Shown here: positions 7,947-18,300 of the stretch, piece by piece
Position numbering within the stretch: position 1 is the first letter of the stretch
Layout: the number at the start of each line of letters is the position of its first letter
From: Pantoea sp. RIT-PI-b
GTDB taxonomy: Bacteria; Pseudomonadota; Gammaproteobacteria; Enterobacterales; Enterobacteriaceae
Direction: 5' to 3'
Assembly (NCBI RefSeq): GCF_001187905.1
Contig: NZ_LGIS01000021.1
Coordinates: forward strand, 1 to 36,452
DNA length: 36,452 nt
Program-made: the position numbers and the translations under genes
Notes under the pieces: generated by a model
Seen by the model: the letters and a program-made list of their open reading frames with translations, nothing else
Told to the model about the DNA's origin: nothing
Databases searched by the model: none

Positions 7947-10244
7947 ATGATGAGAAAACTGAGTTGGTTTACCGCCCTGCTGCTGGGCTGCGTCTCACTG
8001 GCGCAGGCCGCGCCGCAGTCTGCTGCACCGTTTGCCGCAGGCAGTGCGGTGTCACCGCCGCTGTCGGAGGTGAATGCGCTGGTCGATGCCAACGCGCCGC
8101 TGCGCGATAGCCAACTGATGTTTAATCAGGTCGCGCCGCCGCCAGGCAGCATGACGCTACGCGGCACCGAACCCAGCAGCCAGATTGAGTTCGGCGTGCG
8201 CAGCGATGAAGTGGTGACGCGCGCGCTGCTCAATCTCAGCTATCGTCCCTCGCCCGCGCTGATCCCCACGCTGTCGCAGCTCAAGGTCTATCTCAATGAT
8301 GAGCTGGTCGGGTTGGTCACCGTGACCGCCGAGCAGCTTGGCAAAGAGAATCAAACGCAAATCTCCATCGATCCGCGTTTCATCAGCGATTTTAACCGCG
8401 TGCGTCTGGAGCTGGTCGGTCATTACGCCAACGTGTGTGAGAATCCGGCCAACAGCACTATTTGGCTGGATATTGGCAAAGCCAGCAAACTCGATCTGAC
8501 GCTGCAGAAGTTACCGCTGAAGAACGATCTGTCGCATTTCCCGGAGCCGTTTTTTGATACGCGCGACAGCCGTCCATTGCAGCTGCCGATGGTTTTCAAC
8601 GCCCAGCCAACTCTAGTGCAGCAGCGCGCCGCCGCTATTCTGGCTTCATGGTTTGGCAGCAAAGCCGCGTGGCGTGGTCAGTCATTCCCGGTGCTGTATA
8701 ACCAGTTGCCGAATCAGCAGCACGCAGTGGTGTTTGCCACCAACGATCATCGTCCCGACTTCCTGAAAGATTTGCCGCCGGTAGAGAAACCGACGGTAGC
8801 GATGGTGAATCAGCCGGACAATCCGTACGAGAAGATGCTGCTGATTCTTGGGCGTGACGACAACGATCTGTTAACGGCGGTGGAAGGTATTGCCCAGGGC
8901 CAGCTGTTGCTACGCGGTGAGACCGCGACCATTGACAGCGTGAAGCTGCTGGCGCCGCGTCAGGCCTATGATGCGCCTAACTGGGTGCGCACCGATCGCC
9001 GCACCACCTTTGCCGAGCTGACGCAATATCAAAACCAGCTACAGGGCGACGGCTTGCAGCCTAACCCCATCAGCCTGACGCTGAATCTGCCGCCGGATCT
9101 GTTCCTGGTGCGCGCACGCGGCATCGATATGGATCTGCACTACCGCTACACCTCACCAATTCAGCAGGATGGTTCGCGGCTGGCGGTGCATCTCAACAAT
9201 CAGTTCATGCAGGACTATCCGCTGACGGCGAAAGATAGCGCCGGTCAGCAGCTGATGCGTATTCCGCTGATGCAGGGTTTGCAGGACAGCAATCGCCAGT
9301 TAACCATACCGGCGCTGCGCCTCGGGGTGGTGAATCAGCTGCGCTTCAACTTTGATTATGCCAACACCTTTATTGGCGGCACCGCCGATGGCCGCTGCGA
9401 AACCGTCACTACGGTGGGACATCATGTGGTGATCGACGATACCTCCAGCATCGATTTTTCCGGCTATCGTCACTACATCGAAATGCCCTCGCTGGCGGCG
9501 TTCGCCAACGCCGGTTTCCCTTACAGCCGCTACGCCGATCTGGCGCAAACGCTGGTGCTGGTTCAGCCTAAGCCGAGCAACAATGAAGTCAGCGCCCTGC
9601 TGAATGCGCTGGGCAGCATCGGCGCGCAAACCGGCTATCCCGCACTGCGCGTGCAGATGAGCGATGACTGGCGTAAAGCCCAACAGAGCGATGCCGATGT
9701 GTTGATGATCGGCGACATTCCGCCGGATCTGCAGGACGACGGCAAGATCAACCTGTTGGCCGACGCGGCGCGCAGCTGGATCAACATGCCCGCGCGCGCC
9801 ATGACGACACCAAGCCTGCCAATATCGGACAGCGATCGCACCGTGGAAAGCCAAACCACCATCAGCTCACGCGGACCGATGGGCGCGATTGTCGGCTTCC
9901 AGTCGCCGTTTAACGATAAACGCAGCGTGGTCGCGCTGCTGGCCGACAGCCCACGCGGCTGGGAGCTGCTGAATAACGCGCTGCTCGACAGCGGCAAACG
10001 CGCGGCGGTATTCGGTTCCGCCACGGTGATCCGTGAATCGGGCGTGAACAGCCTGCGCGTCGGCGACACGTATTACGTTGGTCACCTGCCGTGGTGGGAG
10101 CGCTTATGGAATCTGCTCGCCACCCATCCGGTGTGGCTGGCGCTTTGCGCGGTCGTCGTCGTGGTGCTGTTTGCGCTGATGGCCTGGCGCTTGATGCGCA
10201 TGGTGAGCCGTCGCCGTCTGGCCGAGCTGGATGACGATGAATAA
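7947..10244 (+). CDS. bcsB: BcsB, periplasmic cellulose synthase subunit (E. coli-type)
   Basis: A 765-residue protein (E. coli 779). An N-terminal signal peptide ends near SLAQA-AP (about residue 22), followed by a large periplasmic region with the alternating carbohydrate-binding-like and flavodoxin-like domains of the family, and a C-terminal membrane anchor at about 728-750 before a short basic/acidic tail. BcsB guides the glucan through the periplasm, and its anchor is required for BcsA activity. Two adjacent ATG codons at 7947 and 7950 are possible starts; the ribosome-binding site is weak. The last 14 bases overlap bcsC. No bcsZ follows, unlike E. coli, where bcsZ separates bcsB and bcsC. 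Confidence 0.95.
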   Translation: MMRKLSWFTALLLGCVSLAQAAPQSAAPFAAGSAVSPPLSEVNALVDANAPLRDSQLMFNQVAPPPGSMTLRGTEPSSQIEFGVRSDEVVTRALLNLSYRPSPALIPTLSQLKVYLNDELVGLVTVTAEQLGKENQTQISIDPRFISDFNRVRLELVGHYANVCENPANSTIWLDIGKASKLDLTLQKLPLKNDLSHFPEPFFDTRDSRPLQLPMVFNAQPTLVQQRAAAILASWFGSKAAWRGQSFPVLYNQLPNQQHAVVFATNDHRPDFLKDLPPVEKPTVAMVNQPDNPYEKMLLILGRDDNDLLTAVEGIAQGQLLLRGETATIDSVKLLAPRQAYDAPNWVRTDRRTTFAELTQYQNQLQGDGLQPNPISLTLNLPPDLFLVRARGIDMDLHYRYTSPIQQDGSRLAVHLNNQFMQDYPLTAKDSAGQQLMRIPLMQGLQDSNRQLTIPALRLGVVNQLRFNFDYANTFIGGTADGRCETVTTVGHHVVIDDTSSIDFSGYRHYIEMPSLAAFANAGFPYSRYADLAQTLVLVQPKPSNNEVSALLNALGSIGAQTGYPALRVQMSDDWRKAQQSDADVLMIGDIPPDLQDDGKINLLADAARSWINMPARAMTTPSLPISDSDRTVESQTTISSRGPMGAIVGFQSPFNDKRSVVALLADSPRGWELLNNALLDSGKRAAVFGSATVIRESGVNSLRVGDTYYVGHLPWWERLWNLLATHPVWLALCAVVVVVLFALMAWRLMRMVSRRRLAELDDDE

Positions 10245-13200
10245 ACTGCGGCCTGGCGTGCTGATCGCCAGCGCGCTGGGTCTACTGGCAGGCGCGGGTG
10301 CGGCTCCAGCTGGCCCGCAGGTGGCGCCGGTTGAATGGTTGCTGATGCAGATCCGCACCGGCGAATCGACCAACAAACTCGATTTGGTGCAGCAATCGCT
10401 CTATCGGCTGGAGAAAATCGATCCCGACAATCCGCAGGTGCTGGCGGCGCAAATCCGTATGGCGCTGCGCCAGGGCGATCAGGTCAAAGCGCAAACCTTA
10501 TTGGCGCAACTGCAGCGTGTGGCACCGAATGCCGCCGCCACGCGTGAATCAGAAGCGGGCTTACGGCTGATCACCGCAGACGGCCGCCAGCAGCTGCAGC
10601 AGGCGCGCCTGCTCGCCACCGCCGGACACGTCGTGGAAGCCAAAGCCGCCTGGGATGCGCTCTTCCACGGCGTGTTTCCGGATGTGAATACCGAGCTGGA
10701 ATATTGGCGGCTGGTGGCGCGTCTACCCGGCCAGCAGCCGCAAGCGTACCAACAGCTGCAGGCGCTGGAGCAGCGCTATCCCGGCAACATCGGCGTGGAG
10801 CTGCAGCTGGCGCGCATGGCGTTTGATAATAATCAGCCGGGCGCAGCCTTTACCCAGCTGCGCCGTCTTGCCAACCGCAACGGCGGGCGCGATGCCGCCT
10901 CCGAGCTGTGGCTGCAGCAAATCCAGAATCAGCCGGTGAGCGAACGCAGCGTCGCCAGCCTGCAGCAATATCTGCAAACCTTCACCGAAGGCGATGCCCA
11001 GCAGCGCGGTGCGCAAGAGCTGGCACGCCAGCAAAAAATGCTCGCCGATCCGGCTTATCGCCAGCGCATGCGCGGACTGGCGCTGGTCGATGCCGGTGGC
11101 GGCGCGGGCGCGATTGCCGCCCTCAGTGCGGCGCTGCAAGCCAATCCGCACGATGCCGAACTGATGGGCGCGATGGGCCAGGCGCAGGCGCGGGCCAATC
11201 ATCGCGCGGCGGCAATTGGCTGGCTGGAGAAGGCGATTCAGGCTGGCCAGGCCAGCACGCAGATCGGCAAATGGCAGTCGCTGCTGCAAACCAACCGCTA
11301 CTGGCTGGCGATCGACAGCGGCGATGCAGCGCTGAAAAAGGGCGAGATGGCGACAGCTGAGCAGTATTATCGCAGCGCGCAAGCGTTGGATAATCGCGAT
11401 AGCTGGGCGTTGATTGGCCTTGGCGATGTGGCGCAGGCGCGCAAAAACACTGCTCAGGCAGAGAACTTCTGGCAGCAGGCGCTGCGCCTTGATCGCAGCA
11501 ACAGCACGGCGAAAAGTCGGCTGCTACAGCTGCGTACGGATGCGCTGATGGCCGAAGCCGATGCGCTGGCGCAACAAGGCCTGTGGCATCAGGCGGCAGA
11601 CAAATATCGCCAGGCGATGCAGGCAACCCCCGACGATATCTGGCTGGCTTATCGGCTGGCGGGCGCACTGCGCAATGGCGGCGGCGAAGCCCAGGGCGCG
11701 CAGGTGATGGAGGCGATGGTGCACCAGCATCCACAGCAACCGGCGGCGCTGTATGCCGCAGCGCTGTGGCTGGCCTCTGGCGATCGCGATGACGCGGCGC
11801 TGGCCATGTTGCGTCGTCTGCCTGTTGGGCAATGGGACAGCAACATGCACGACCTGGCCGATCGTCTGCAGCCGAAGAAGGTGCTGGCGCGCGGCGAAGA
11901 AGCGCTGGGGCGCATCGAAGTCATGATCGCGCTGAAACAGACAACGGCAGCGCATAGCGCCTTGCAAACCTTGCCGGCAAGCGTGGCGCAGCAAAGCGTT
12001 TACAGCGGGCGGCGTGTGGCACTCGCCTGGCAAAACAGCGGCGATACGCAGCGTGCCCAACAGCTGTTCGATGAGCTGAAAATCCGCGCCGCGAAACTGG
12101 CCCCTTCACAGGAGAAAGCGCTGGCCTATCGCGATGCGGCGCGGCTGGAACGTCAGCAACAGCAGCCGCAACGAGCGCAAAAAGATTATCAGCTGGCGAT
12201 GGCGGCAAGCGGTATCAGCCCAGACGTGCCACAGGATAATGAGGGTTATACCGCCCTAACCCGCAATCAACCGCAGGATGAGTGGCTGAAACGCAGCATC
12301 CGCAGTGACGCCGCCGATCTCTATCGCCAGCAGGACACCACGTTCATGCTGGAGCAGGATTACTCGCGCAATAAAGGCAACGGTGGTACCTCCGATTTCA
12401 CCGCGCACACCACGATGATGCAGGCGGAGACGCCGCTGGCCGACGGCCGTAGCTTTGTGCGCGTTGATCATGTACTGGTTTCGGCGGGCACCTTCTCCAG
12501 TGCAAACGGCGGCCACAATGCGCCGTTCGGCAGCTGTAACGATGCCAACGCCGGCGGATGCAGCCGCGATTTCACCCAGCGTGATGAAGGCACCGCGCTG
12601 GGCGTGGGCTGGCATAACCAGCGCTGGTCGGCCGATCTCGGCACTACGCCGCTCGGCTTTGCGACCAGCAACTGGGTTGGCGGCGTCAGCTGGAAAACCG
12701 ACGTCGATGACATTGGCCTCACGTTTAGCGCCTCACGCCGACCAATCTCCAGCTCGCTGCTGGCGTATGCAGGCGCACGTGATCCAGCGACTCACGGCGG
12801 CAAAACCTGGGGCGGCGTGGTCGCGACTGGCGGCTCGCTCGGCCTGAGCTACGATACGGGCGATGCCCATGGCGTGTGGGCCGATCTCAGCGCGCATCAA
12901 TTGACGGGCGAAAACGTCGCGGATAATAGCCGTGAACGCCTGATGGCGGGCTATTACTACAAACTGGTCAATCAAGATAATCGCCGCGCCACTATTGGCC
13001 TGAACAGCATGCTGTGGCATTACCAGAAAGATCTCAGCGACTACACCTTCGGCCAGGGCGGCTATTACAGCCCGCAGCAATACTTCTCGTTGTCGGTGCC
13101 GGTGACGTATCGCCAGCGCACGGAAAACTGGTCGTTTGATCTCGGCGGCTCGGTTTCCTGGTCGCAGTCGCACACTGATGGGCAGCCGCGTTATCCGCTC

Positions 13201-13455
13201 AATCCCGGCTTTGCGCTGGCGTCGAATCCTATTTCAGACAGCAGTTCGGGCACGGGTTTCGGTTATACCTTGCAGGCGCTGGTGGAGCGCCGCATAACGC
13301 CGCATTGGTCAGTGGGATTGGCGATGGATATTCAGCAGGCGAAGGATTACACCCCCAGCCACGGCTTCATTTTTATGCGCTACTCAATGTCTGGCTGGAA
13401 CGGCGATATGGACATGCCCCCACAGCCGCTCACGCCGTATGCGGATTTTAAATAG
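10231..13455 (+). CDS. bcsC: BcsC, TPR-scaffold outer-membrane cellulose exporter (E. coli-type)
   Basis: A 1074-residue protein (E. coli 1157, so about 80 residues shorter, apparently within the TPR array). A signal peptide ends near AGAGA-AP (residue ~25). Helical TPR repeats run to about residue 670, and a beta-barrel domain from about 690 ends in MPPQPLTPYADFK, very like the E. coli C-terminus. RPISSSLLA and LGQGGYYSPQ-type barrel blocks are recognisable. The TPRs reach into the periplasm and the barrel exports the glucan. Start is ATG 10231 or, equally likely, ATG 10237; both overlap the bcsB end. Last gene of bcsRQABC; a repeat copy begins 13 bases after the stop and no terminator with a T-run is seen. 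Confidence 0.95.
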   Translation: MTMNKLRPGVLIASALGLLAGAGAAPAGPQVAPVEWLLMQIRTGESTNKLDLVQQSLYRLEKIDPDNPQVLAAQIRMALRQGDQVKAQTLLAQLQRVAPNAAATRESEAGLRLITADGRQQLQQARLLATAGHVVEAKAAWDALFHGVFPDVNTELEYWRLVARLPGQQPQAYQQLQALEQRYPGNIGVELQLARMAFDNNQPGAAFTQLRRLANRNGGRDAASELWLQQIQNQPVSERSVASLQQYLQTFTEGDAQQRGAQELARQQKMLADPAYRQRMRGLALVDAGGGAGAIAALSAALQANPHDAELMGAMGQAQARANHRAAAIGWLEKAIQAGQASTQIGKWQSLLQTNRYWLAIDSGDAALKKGEMATAEQYYRSAQALDNRDSWALIGLGDVAQARKNTAQAENFWQQALRLDRSNSTAKSRLLQLRTDALMAEADALAQQGLWHQAADKYRQAMQATPDDIWLAYRLAGALRNGGGEAQGAQVMEAMVHQHPQQPAALYAAALWLASGDRDDAALAMLRRLPVGQWDSNMHDLADRLQPKKVLARGEEALGRIEVMIALKQTTAAHSALQTLPASVAQQSVYSGRRVALAWQNSGDTQRAQQLFDELKIRAAKLAPSQEKALAYRDAARLERQQQQPQRAQKDYQLAMAASGISPDVPQDNEGYTALTRNQPQDEWLKRSIRSDAADLYRQQDTTFMLEQDYSRNKGNGGTSDFTAHTTMMQAETPLADGRSFVRVDHVLVSAGTFSSANGGHNAPFGSCNDANAGGCSRDFTQRDEGTALGVGWHNQRWSADLGTTPLGFATSNWVGGVSWKTDVDDIGLTFSASRRPISSSLLAYAGARDPATHGGKTWGGVVATGGSLGLSYDTGDAHGVWADLSAHQLTGENVADNSRERLMAGYYYKLVNQDNRRATIGLNSMLWHYQKDLSDYTFGQGGYYSPQQYFSLSVPVTYRQRTENWSFDLGGSVSWSQSHTDGQPRYPLNPGFALASNPISDSSSGTGFGYTLQALVERRITPHWSVGLAMDIQQAKDYTPSHGFIFMRYSMSGWNGDMDMPPQPLTPYADFK

Positions 13456-13467
13456 GTTAATTTAGGT

Positions 13468-13838
13468 AGTCGCCATAAATGGCGACCCTACAGGCGTTAT
13501 CGCGATGGTTACTAAGAAATAAGCATTGATGCTGCAGCGCGGGTTTTGAGGCGACATCCCAACCCGCTGAACGAGTGAGGGATTCCAGGGCGAGCCGCAG
13601 GGATGCGGCGAGAGGCGGCGCTGAGCAGGAGCGAATCGCCGCCGGTCCGTCAGGAATCGTGAAGGAGTGAAGGCACCGCGAAGCGGCGGGATGGGCTGGC
13701 GCAGGGCCCGGAGTGAAGAGGGCGTGGCCAGACGCCCTCTTCTCGGTCGCCGCACGGCATAGCTGAAACTGCCTCAGCTAATGGCGAACGAAAGTCGCTC
13801 AGCGCTTAACTAATCGGCATTACGCCATTTATTGCGAC
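13468..13838 (-). repeat. Copy 3 of the ~375-bp repeat family, inverted relative to copy 1
   Basis: This is near-identical to copy 1 in the opposite orientation. Its tail palindrome GTCGCCATAAATGGCGAC is at 13469-13486 and its head, with TTAAGCGCTGAG when read on the minus strand, is at 13792-13838. The 11-bp hairpin is at 13715-13725 with 13732-13742. It fills almost all of the 400 bases between the convergent ends of bcsC and bcsZ, with no gene inside. Together with copy 1 it brackets bcsEFG-RQABC in inverted orientation. The one-base difference from copy 1 (CTCCGGG against CTCCCGGG in copy 1 orientation) shifts any shared reading frame. Confidence 0.88.
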
Positions 13839-13855
13839 CAGCTCGAAAATGAGAC

Positions 13856-14860
13856 CTACCGCTTCTCCTGATACGCCATCCAGGTTAGCAGCTGCAGGCT
13901 GGCGGAGAAGTAGTTTTGATCCGCTGCCAGCTTGTCATTGAGATACTGGGTCTGGTTCAGGGTCAAATCACGAACCGCAATCAGGCCGCCTTCCATATTG
14001 TATGGCGCGGGCGTATTTCCCAGCACATCATACCAGGCCGGCGTGGTCATGCGCGCCGAGCCCTGCCACACGCGCTGGAACGGCACCAGACGCAGGCTTT
14101 GCGGATCGTACCACCAGATATTCAGCGGAATACGAATGGCGTCATAGCTGAAGCGGTTGGAATAACCGATGGCAGGAGCCACCGAACCATCAGCATTCAG
14201 CGCCACCCAATCAAGCGGCAAGCCGGTTTTACCAAAATGCATGTCGCCTAACAGATCCATGCCGTCATCCATCAACTCATTCCAGATGCGCAGATGGCTG
14301 TGCTCGGCAAACTCACGCCATGCAGCGAACAGGAAATAAGAGGGATTGAGCACCACATAACTGGTTTTATTGAAACCCTGCGCGCCCGGCAGCATCACTT
14401 TATGCCCGCCATAACTGATCACATTGAGCTTCACTATCGCACGCTGAATGCGGTCCGATGCCTGCTGGTAGTCGCCGCCCCACTTCTGCGCCGCACGTTG
14501 CAGAGCCCAGGCAATCAGCACATCGCCATCGGAAGCGTTATTTTTATCGGCGATCGGATCGGCGGCACCTGGCGTGTAGCGCCAGTAGAACAGATCGTTT
14601 TGCGGATTGCGCAGATGGCTGCGCGTCCACTGCCACAGCAGATCGAAAGTCGCGCGATCGTCATGCGCCACCGCCAACAACATGCCGTAGCCCTGACCTT
14701 CGGTATGGCTCACGTTGTTGTTTGCCGTATCGCTGATACGGCCGTCGCTGCTCATAAAACGGCTTTTGTAAGTACTCCAGCCATCTGCGGCCGCCTGGGC
14801 GCTAAAAAACATCACCATGAAACACAGCATCCATTGACGCCAAAAGCGCATCACTCTCAT
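13856..14860 (-). CDS. bcsZ: BcsZ, periplasmic GH8 endo-1,4-beta-glucanase
   Basis: A 334-residue family-8 glycoside hydrolase (E. coli BcsZ 368). The signal peptide ends near SAQAAA-DGW. The general acid is Glu55 in HTEGQGYG (numbered from a GTG one codon upstream), a conserved acidic loop ASDGD lies at 110-114, and the candidate general base is Asp241 in SYDAIRIP; these match Glu55 and Asp243 of E. coli. It trims cellulose in the periplasm and is required for normal fibre export in many species. Start: ATG 14860 has AGGA seven bases upstream; a GTG at 14863 is possible. It is the last gene of the second operon and the only endoglucanase gene in the window. It ends 18 bases from repeat copy 3. 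Confidence 0.95.
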   Translation of the reverse strand: MRVMRFWRQWMLCFMVMFFSAQAAADGWSTYKSRFMSSDGRISDTANNNVSHTEGQGYGMLLAVAHDDRATFDLLWQWTRSHLRNPQNDLFYWRYTPGAADPIADKNNASDGDVLIAWALQRAAQKWGGDYQQASDRIQRAIVKLNVISYGGHKVMLPGAQGFNKTSYVVLNPSYFLFAAWREFAEHSHLRIWNELMDDGMDLLGDMHFGKTGLPLDWVALNADGSVAPAIGYSNRFSYDAIRIPLNIWWYDPQSLRLVPFQRVWQGSARMTTPAWYDVLGNTPAPYNMEGGLIAVRDLTLNQTQYLNDKLAADQNYFSASLQLLTWMAYQEKR

Positions 14861-14869
14861 CACAGCATC

Positions 14870-15316
14870 CTATTGATATCGATAGTGCAGCGTGCCGCCG
14901 TCGTTCTGCTCAAGCGTCAGCGGCACCGCCGCGCTGCCGCCCTGGGCTTGCAGCCACTGCGCATACAGGCCCGCCAGTACCGCGCTTAATGCCAGCTGCC
15001 AGCGTTCAACACCGACATTGCTGTCACCCTGCGGCAGCGCGTGGTGTTGAATCAGAATGGCATTTTCCTGCGGCTGTAACTGCACAAAACCCCAGTTAAA
15101 ACGCGCCAGCTGTAGATTCATTTCGCGCTCCAGGTCCTGCACGGTGCGCGCTTCAGGTAAAGGATAGCGGGTCGCCAGCGATGCGCCGACGCCGTTGAGG
15201 AAGCCTTCCGCCTCCTCGCCCGCGTTGTCCAGCATGCTTTCAATCATCGCGCTCACCAGATCAAACCAACCCGGCTGATGCGGATGGCTGACGCGCGCGC
15301 TCACTTGCTCACTCAT
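14870..15316 (-). CDS. bcsD: BcsD, cellulose crystallisation/export scaffold subunit
   Basis: A 148-residue protein of the AxCesD/BcsD family (Komagataeibacter BcsD 156). It has the short N-terminus with a conserved aromatic stretch (HQPGWFDLVSAMIESM), a middle with NWGFVQL and a C-terminal LHYRY. BcsD forms octameric rings that in Komagataeibacter stack into a cytoplasmic filament with a proline-rich partner and align synthase complexes for crystalline cellulose export. The start overlaps the bcsC stop by one base (TAATG). Its presence defines this operon as the BcsD type, absent from E. coli. Confidence 0.92.
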   Translation of the reverse strand: MSEQVSARVSHPHQPGWFDLVSAMIESMLDNAGEEAEGFLNGVGASLATRYPLPEARTVQDLEREMNLQLARFNWGFVQLQPQENAILIQHHALPQGDSNVGVERWQLALSAVLAGLYAQWLQAQGGSAAVPLTLEQNDGGTLHYRYQ

Positions 15317-18300
15317 TAGTAATCTCCGAACAGATAACGGAAGTACAGATTGGCGGTACTTTCGTTGTAATCACCAAAGGTGTCGTAGCCCAACTGACCG
15401 CCGACGGTGACATCTTTGTTGATCTTATAATCCGCACCGGCATGCAGGTTATAGCCGATGCCGTTTTTGCTGTCGCCGCTATAGAACGCATCCTTCACGT
15501 AGCCTTGATCGGCCAGACTCTGCAGCTGAGACTGCAGCGACGGGTTGTTCGGGAAGTAGGCGCTCTTATCCTGACTGTAGGATTGATAACCCACCGAACC
15601 GCCAACGTTGACTTTCAGATCGTCAAACTTGCGGCTGAACTCGATGGGGAACGACACCGACGCATAGTTCTGCGGGCTGAAGTAGCCGCCCTGACCGTAG
15701 CTGAAGTAGCTGAGGTTTTTCGAGTAATCCATCCAGGACAAACTCATGCCGACTTTCAGCTCGCGATCGTCGAGGTGATACGGACGCACATAAGCTCCGG
15801 CGGTGGCCTGAACGCTGTTGTTGCTCGCCACGTTTTCGCCGATATAGCTGTAAGCCCCGCCGCCGACGTAGAAACCGGCATCGCCGTTGTCATAGCTCAG
15901 CAAGGCGTTACCGCCGTTTTTGGTGACGCGCCCCCAGCGTTTACCGCTGGTTTTGTCTTCCACGCCGACATACGACAGCAGGCTATCGGTCATCGCGCGA
16001 CGTTCACCGGTGAGGATCAGCGTCAGGAAGTCGGTCAGCTTCGGCGACCACTGCACGCCGCCCACCAGCGTACTCAAGTCCTGGCCGAGCGGCGTGCTGC
16101 CGATGTCGATTTTGTAGCTGTCACCCTTCAGCGCCATGTTTAGCTCCACGCCGGTCGCCGATTGCGAGTCGGTGGAGGCGTTAGGCACATCGTCAATTTT
16201 CGCGCCACCTGCCGCCACCACTTTGCCTTGTTCCAGCGCGTTAGTGCCGAAACGACGCCATGCGTCGCCGCCAGCGCTGCCTGCGGTGAGGGAAATTGGC
16301 GTCATGGTGAAATCGAAACGCGATTCGCCAAACGGCACGGTGGAGAAGGTGAGCGGCGCTTTGGCTTCGGTCAGTTTACTCAGACCGGATTCGCCGTCAC
16401 GTCCACGCACCTGCATCTGGCCCTGCACCCAGGTGCCGGTTTTCTCTTGCAGATCGTCCATCATGTTGTCGATTTGCCGCAGCGTCTGGCTCTGCTGCAC
16501 GGCCGGCGTATTGCTCGCCAGCGTCACGCCTTCCGCGCTGCTGGTGGCGTCGGGCGCCGACTGCCACGGCATTACCGCGCCATAGCTGGATGGCGAGCGG
16601 CCAACCGGCGAGGTGCCGCGATTGATAAACGGATTGTCGGCCAGCGCCAGGCCGCCGACGCTCGGCACGTTGCCATTGGTGGCACCTTGCAGACCAATCA
16701 GCTGACCGCGTGCGCTACGCAGATAGCTCATCGCCTGGCTGTGTTCGCCGTTGGCTTCGGCTACGCGCGCTAACAACAGCAGACGATCGGGTGACTGCTC
16801 ATTATTCAGGCCGCGGGTCAAGGTGTTGGCTTTGTTGACGTCGTTCTGCGCCAGCGCCACGTTGATGGCGCCGGTACGCGCATCTTGCGTTGCGGTGTCT
16901 TGCGTCATCAGATAGTCGTAAACCACGCCGGCTTCTTTGTTCATCTTGCCGGACTGATAGAGTCGCGCCATGGCGAACATCAGATCGCGGTTCTGCGGAT
17001 CGTGCTGCAGCGCGCCCACCAGCTTGTCGTAAGCGGCGGCGTACTGTTTCTGCTCGCGCAGACGATCCACTTCGTTGATCACATAGCCATTACGAATACC
17101 TGCCAGCTGGGTTGGCGTGCTGCGCGCCTGCAGTTCCGGGCTGCTCAGGAAGCTCTGCGCTTCGGTGTTCAGACCAGCCTGATTCAGCACCGCAACCTGC
17201 GCGGCGTAATCACCGGCGTTGCCCTGGATGCCGCGCTGCATGTTGCTGCGCACCACGGAAACCGCCGTGGTGAGATCGCCCGCTTTCGCCAGTTTCTGCG
17301 CCAGATTACCGGCATCAACCGGATTAGCCGGCGGCGTTGACGCCAGCGCACGCAAGGTGTTGGCTGCCGCCGCATTCGAACCCTGCGCCAGATACTGATC
17401 GGCGGTAGCCATCTGCAGGTTGAAGTTCACGCGCTGCGCCAGCTCGCGCATATCGCTGTTTTTGCTGCCGTTGGGAATGCGTGACAGCAGCATACTCGCC
17501 TGCTGCCAGGCACCGCTTTCGCTGGCGTTTAACGCGCCCGCATAGAGTTCGGTGGTGCTGGCACCGGTGCGCAGCGTGGGCTGCATGATATTGGCCGCCA
17601 TCATGCTATTGCCCTGCGCGCGATAGATGCGTGCCAGATCGAGACGTAGCCAGCCATCGTTGGGATAGCGCTGAATGCCGCTGGTCAGGGTGGCGACAGC
17701 CGCGCTGTTGTTGCCTGCTGCCAGCTCACGTTTGGCCTGCGCACGAATCGGATCGGTGCTGCTGCCGCGCGGTGCCACGCTTTGACGTACGCTATCCGGC
17801 AGCGACCCCAGCAGCGTATTGGCTTCTGCGCCACGGTTCTGCTGGCGCAGCACGTAGAACAGGCCTTCTTTGGCATTACGGTTATTGGCATCACTTTGCA
17901 GGATGGCGCGATAGGTTTGCTCCGCCTGATCGAGCTGATTGCTGCGACGCTGCACATCCGCGCGGAACAGTTTGGCGGACACACCTTTCTCGCCGTCGGC
18001 CTGCGCCAGCGGTTCGCTCAGCGCCAACGCCTGTGCGCTATCGCCATTTTTTAGCGCCTGCTGCGCGGTCGCCAGCTGGGCATAGAAGCGCGCATCGGCG
18101 GCCTGTTTCTGGCGCGTGTCGCTTTGATCGCCGCCTAACTGCGCGGCGCGCGTCAGGTAATCCGCCGCTTCGGCGTAACGTCCGGCGCGCTGAGCGACGT
18201 AGCCCATACCGGCCAGCGCATCCGCATCTTGCGGGTTGGCTTGCAGCACTTTCTCAAAGTTGTTTTGCGCATTGCTGACGTCGCCGCTGTTCAGCGCGGT

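Noticed and set aside
10231..10244. A missed bcsZ between bcsB and bcsC of the first operon
   Set aside because: The two genes overlap by 14 bases, so there is no room; the only GH8 gene in the window is at 13856-14860.
13462..13755. 97-codon minus-strand frame over repeat copy 3
   Set aside because: Its start resembles a frame in copy 1 only because the DNA is repeated; the frames part at the indel, and base substitutions show no coding bias.
133..13838. Composite transposon or insertion sequence carrying the cellulose locus
   Set aside because: No transposase or integrase and no evident target-site duplication in the window; only the inverted repeats can be asserted.
15442..18278. Long plus-strand frames (up to 233 codons) antisense to the second bcsC
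   Set aside because: Mirror-frame artefacts of a G/C-rich gene with an intact, recognisable product on the other strand.
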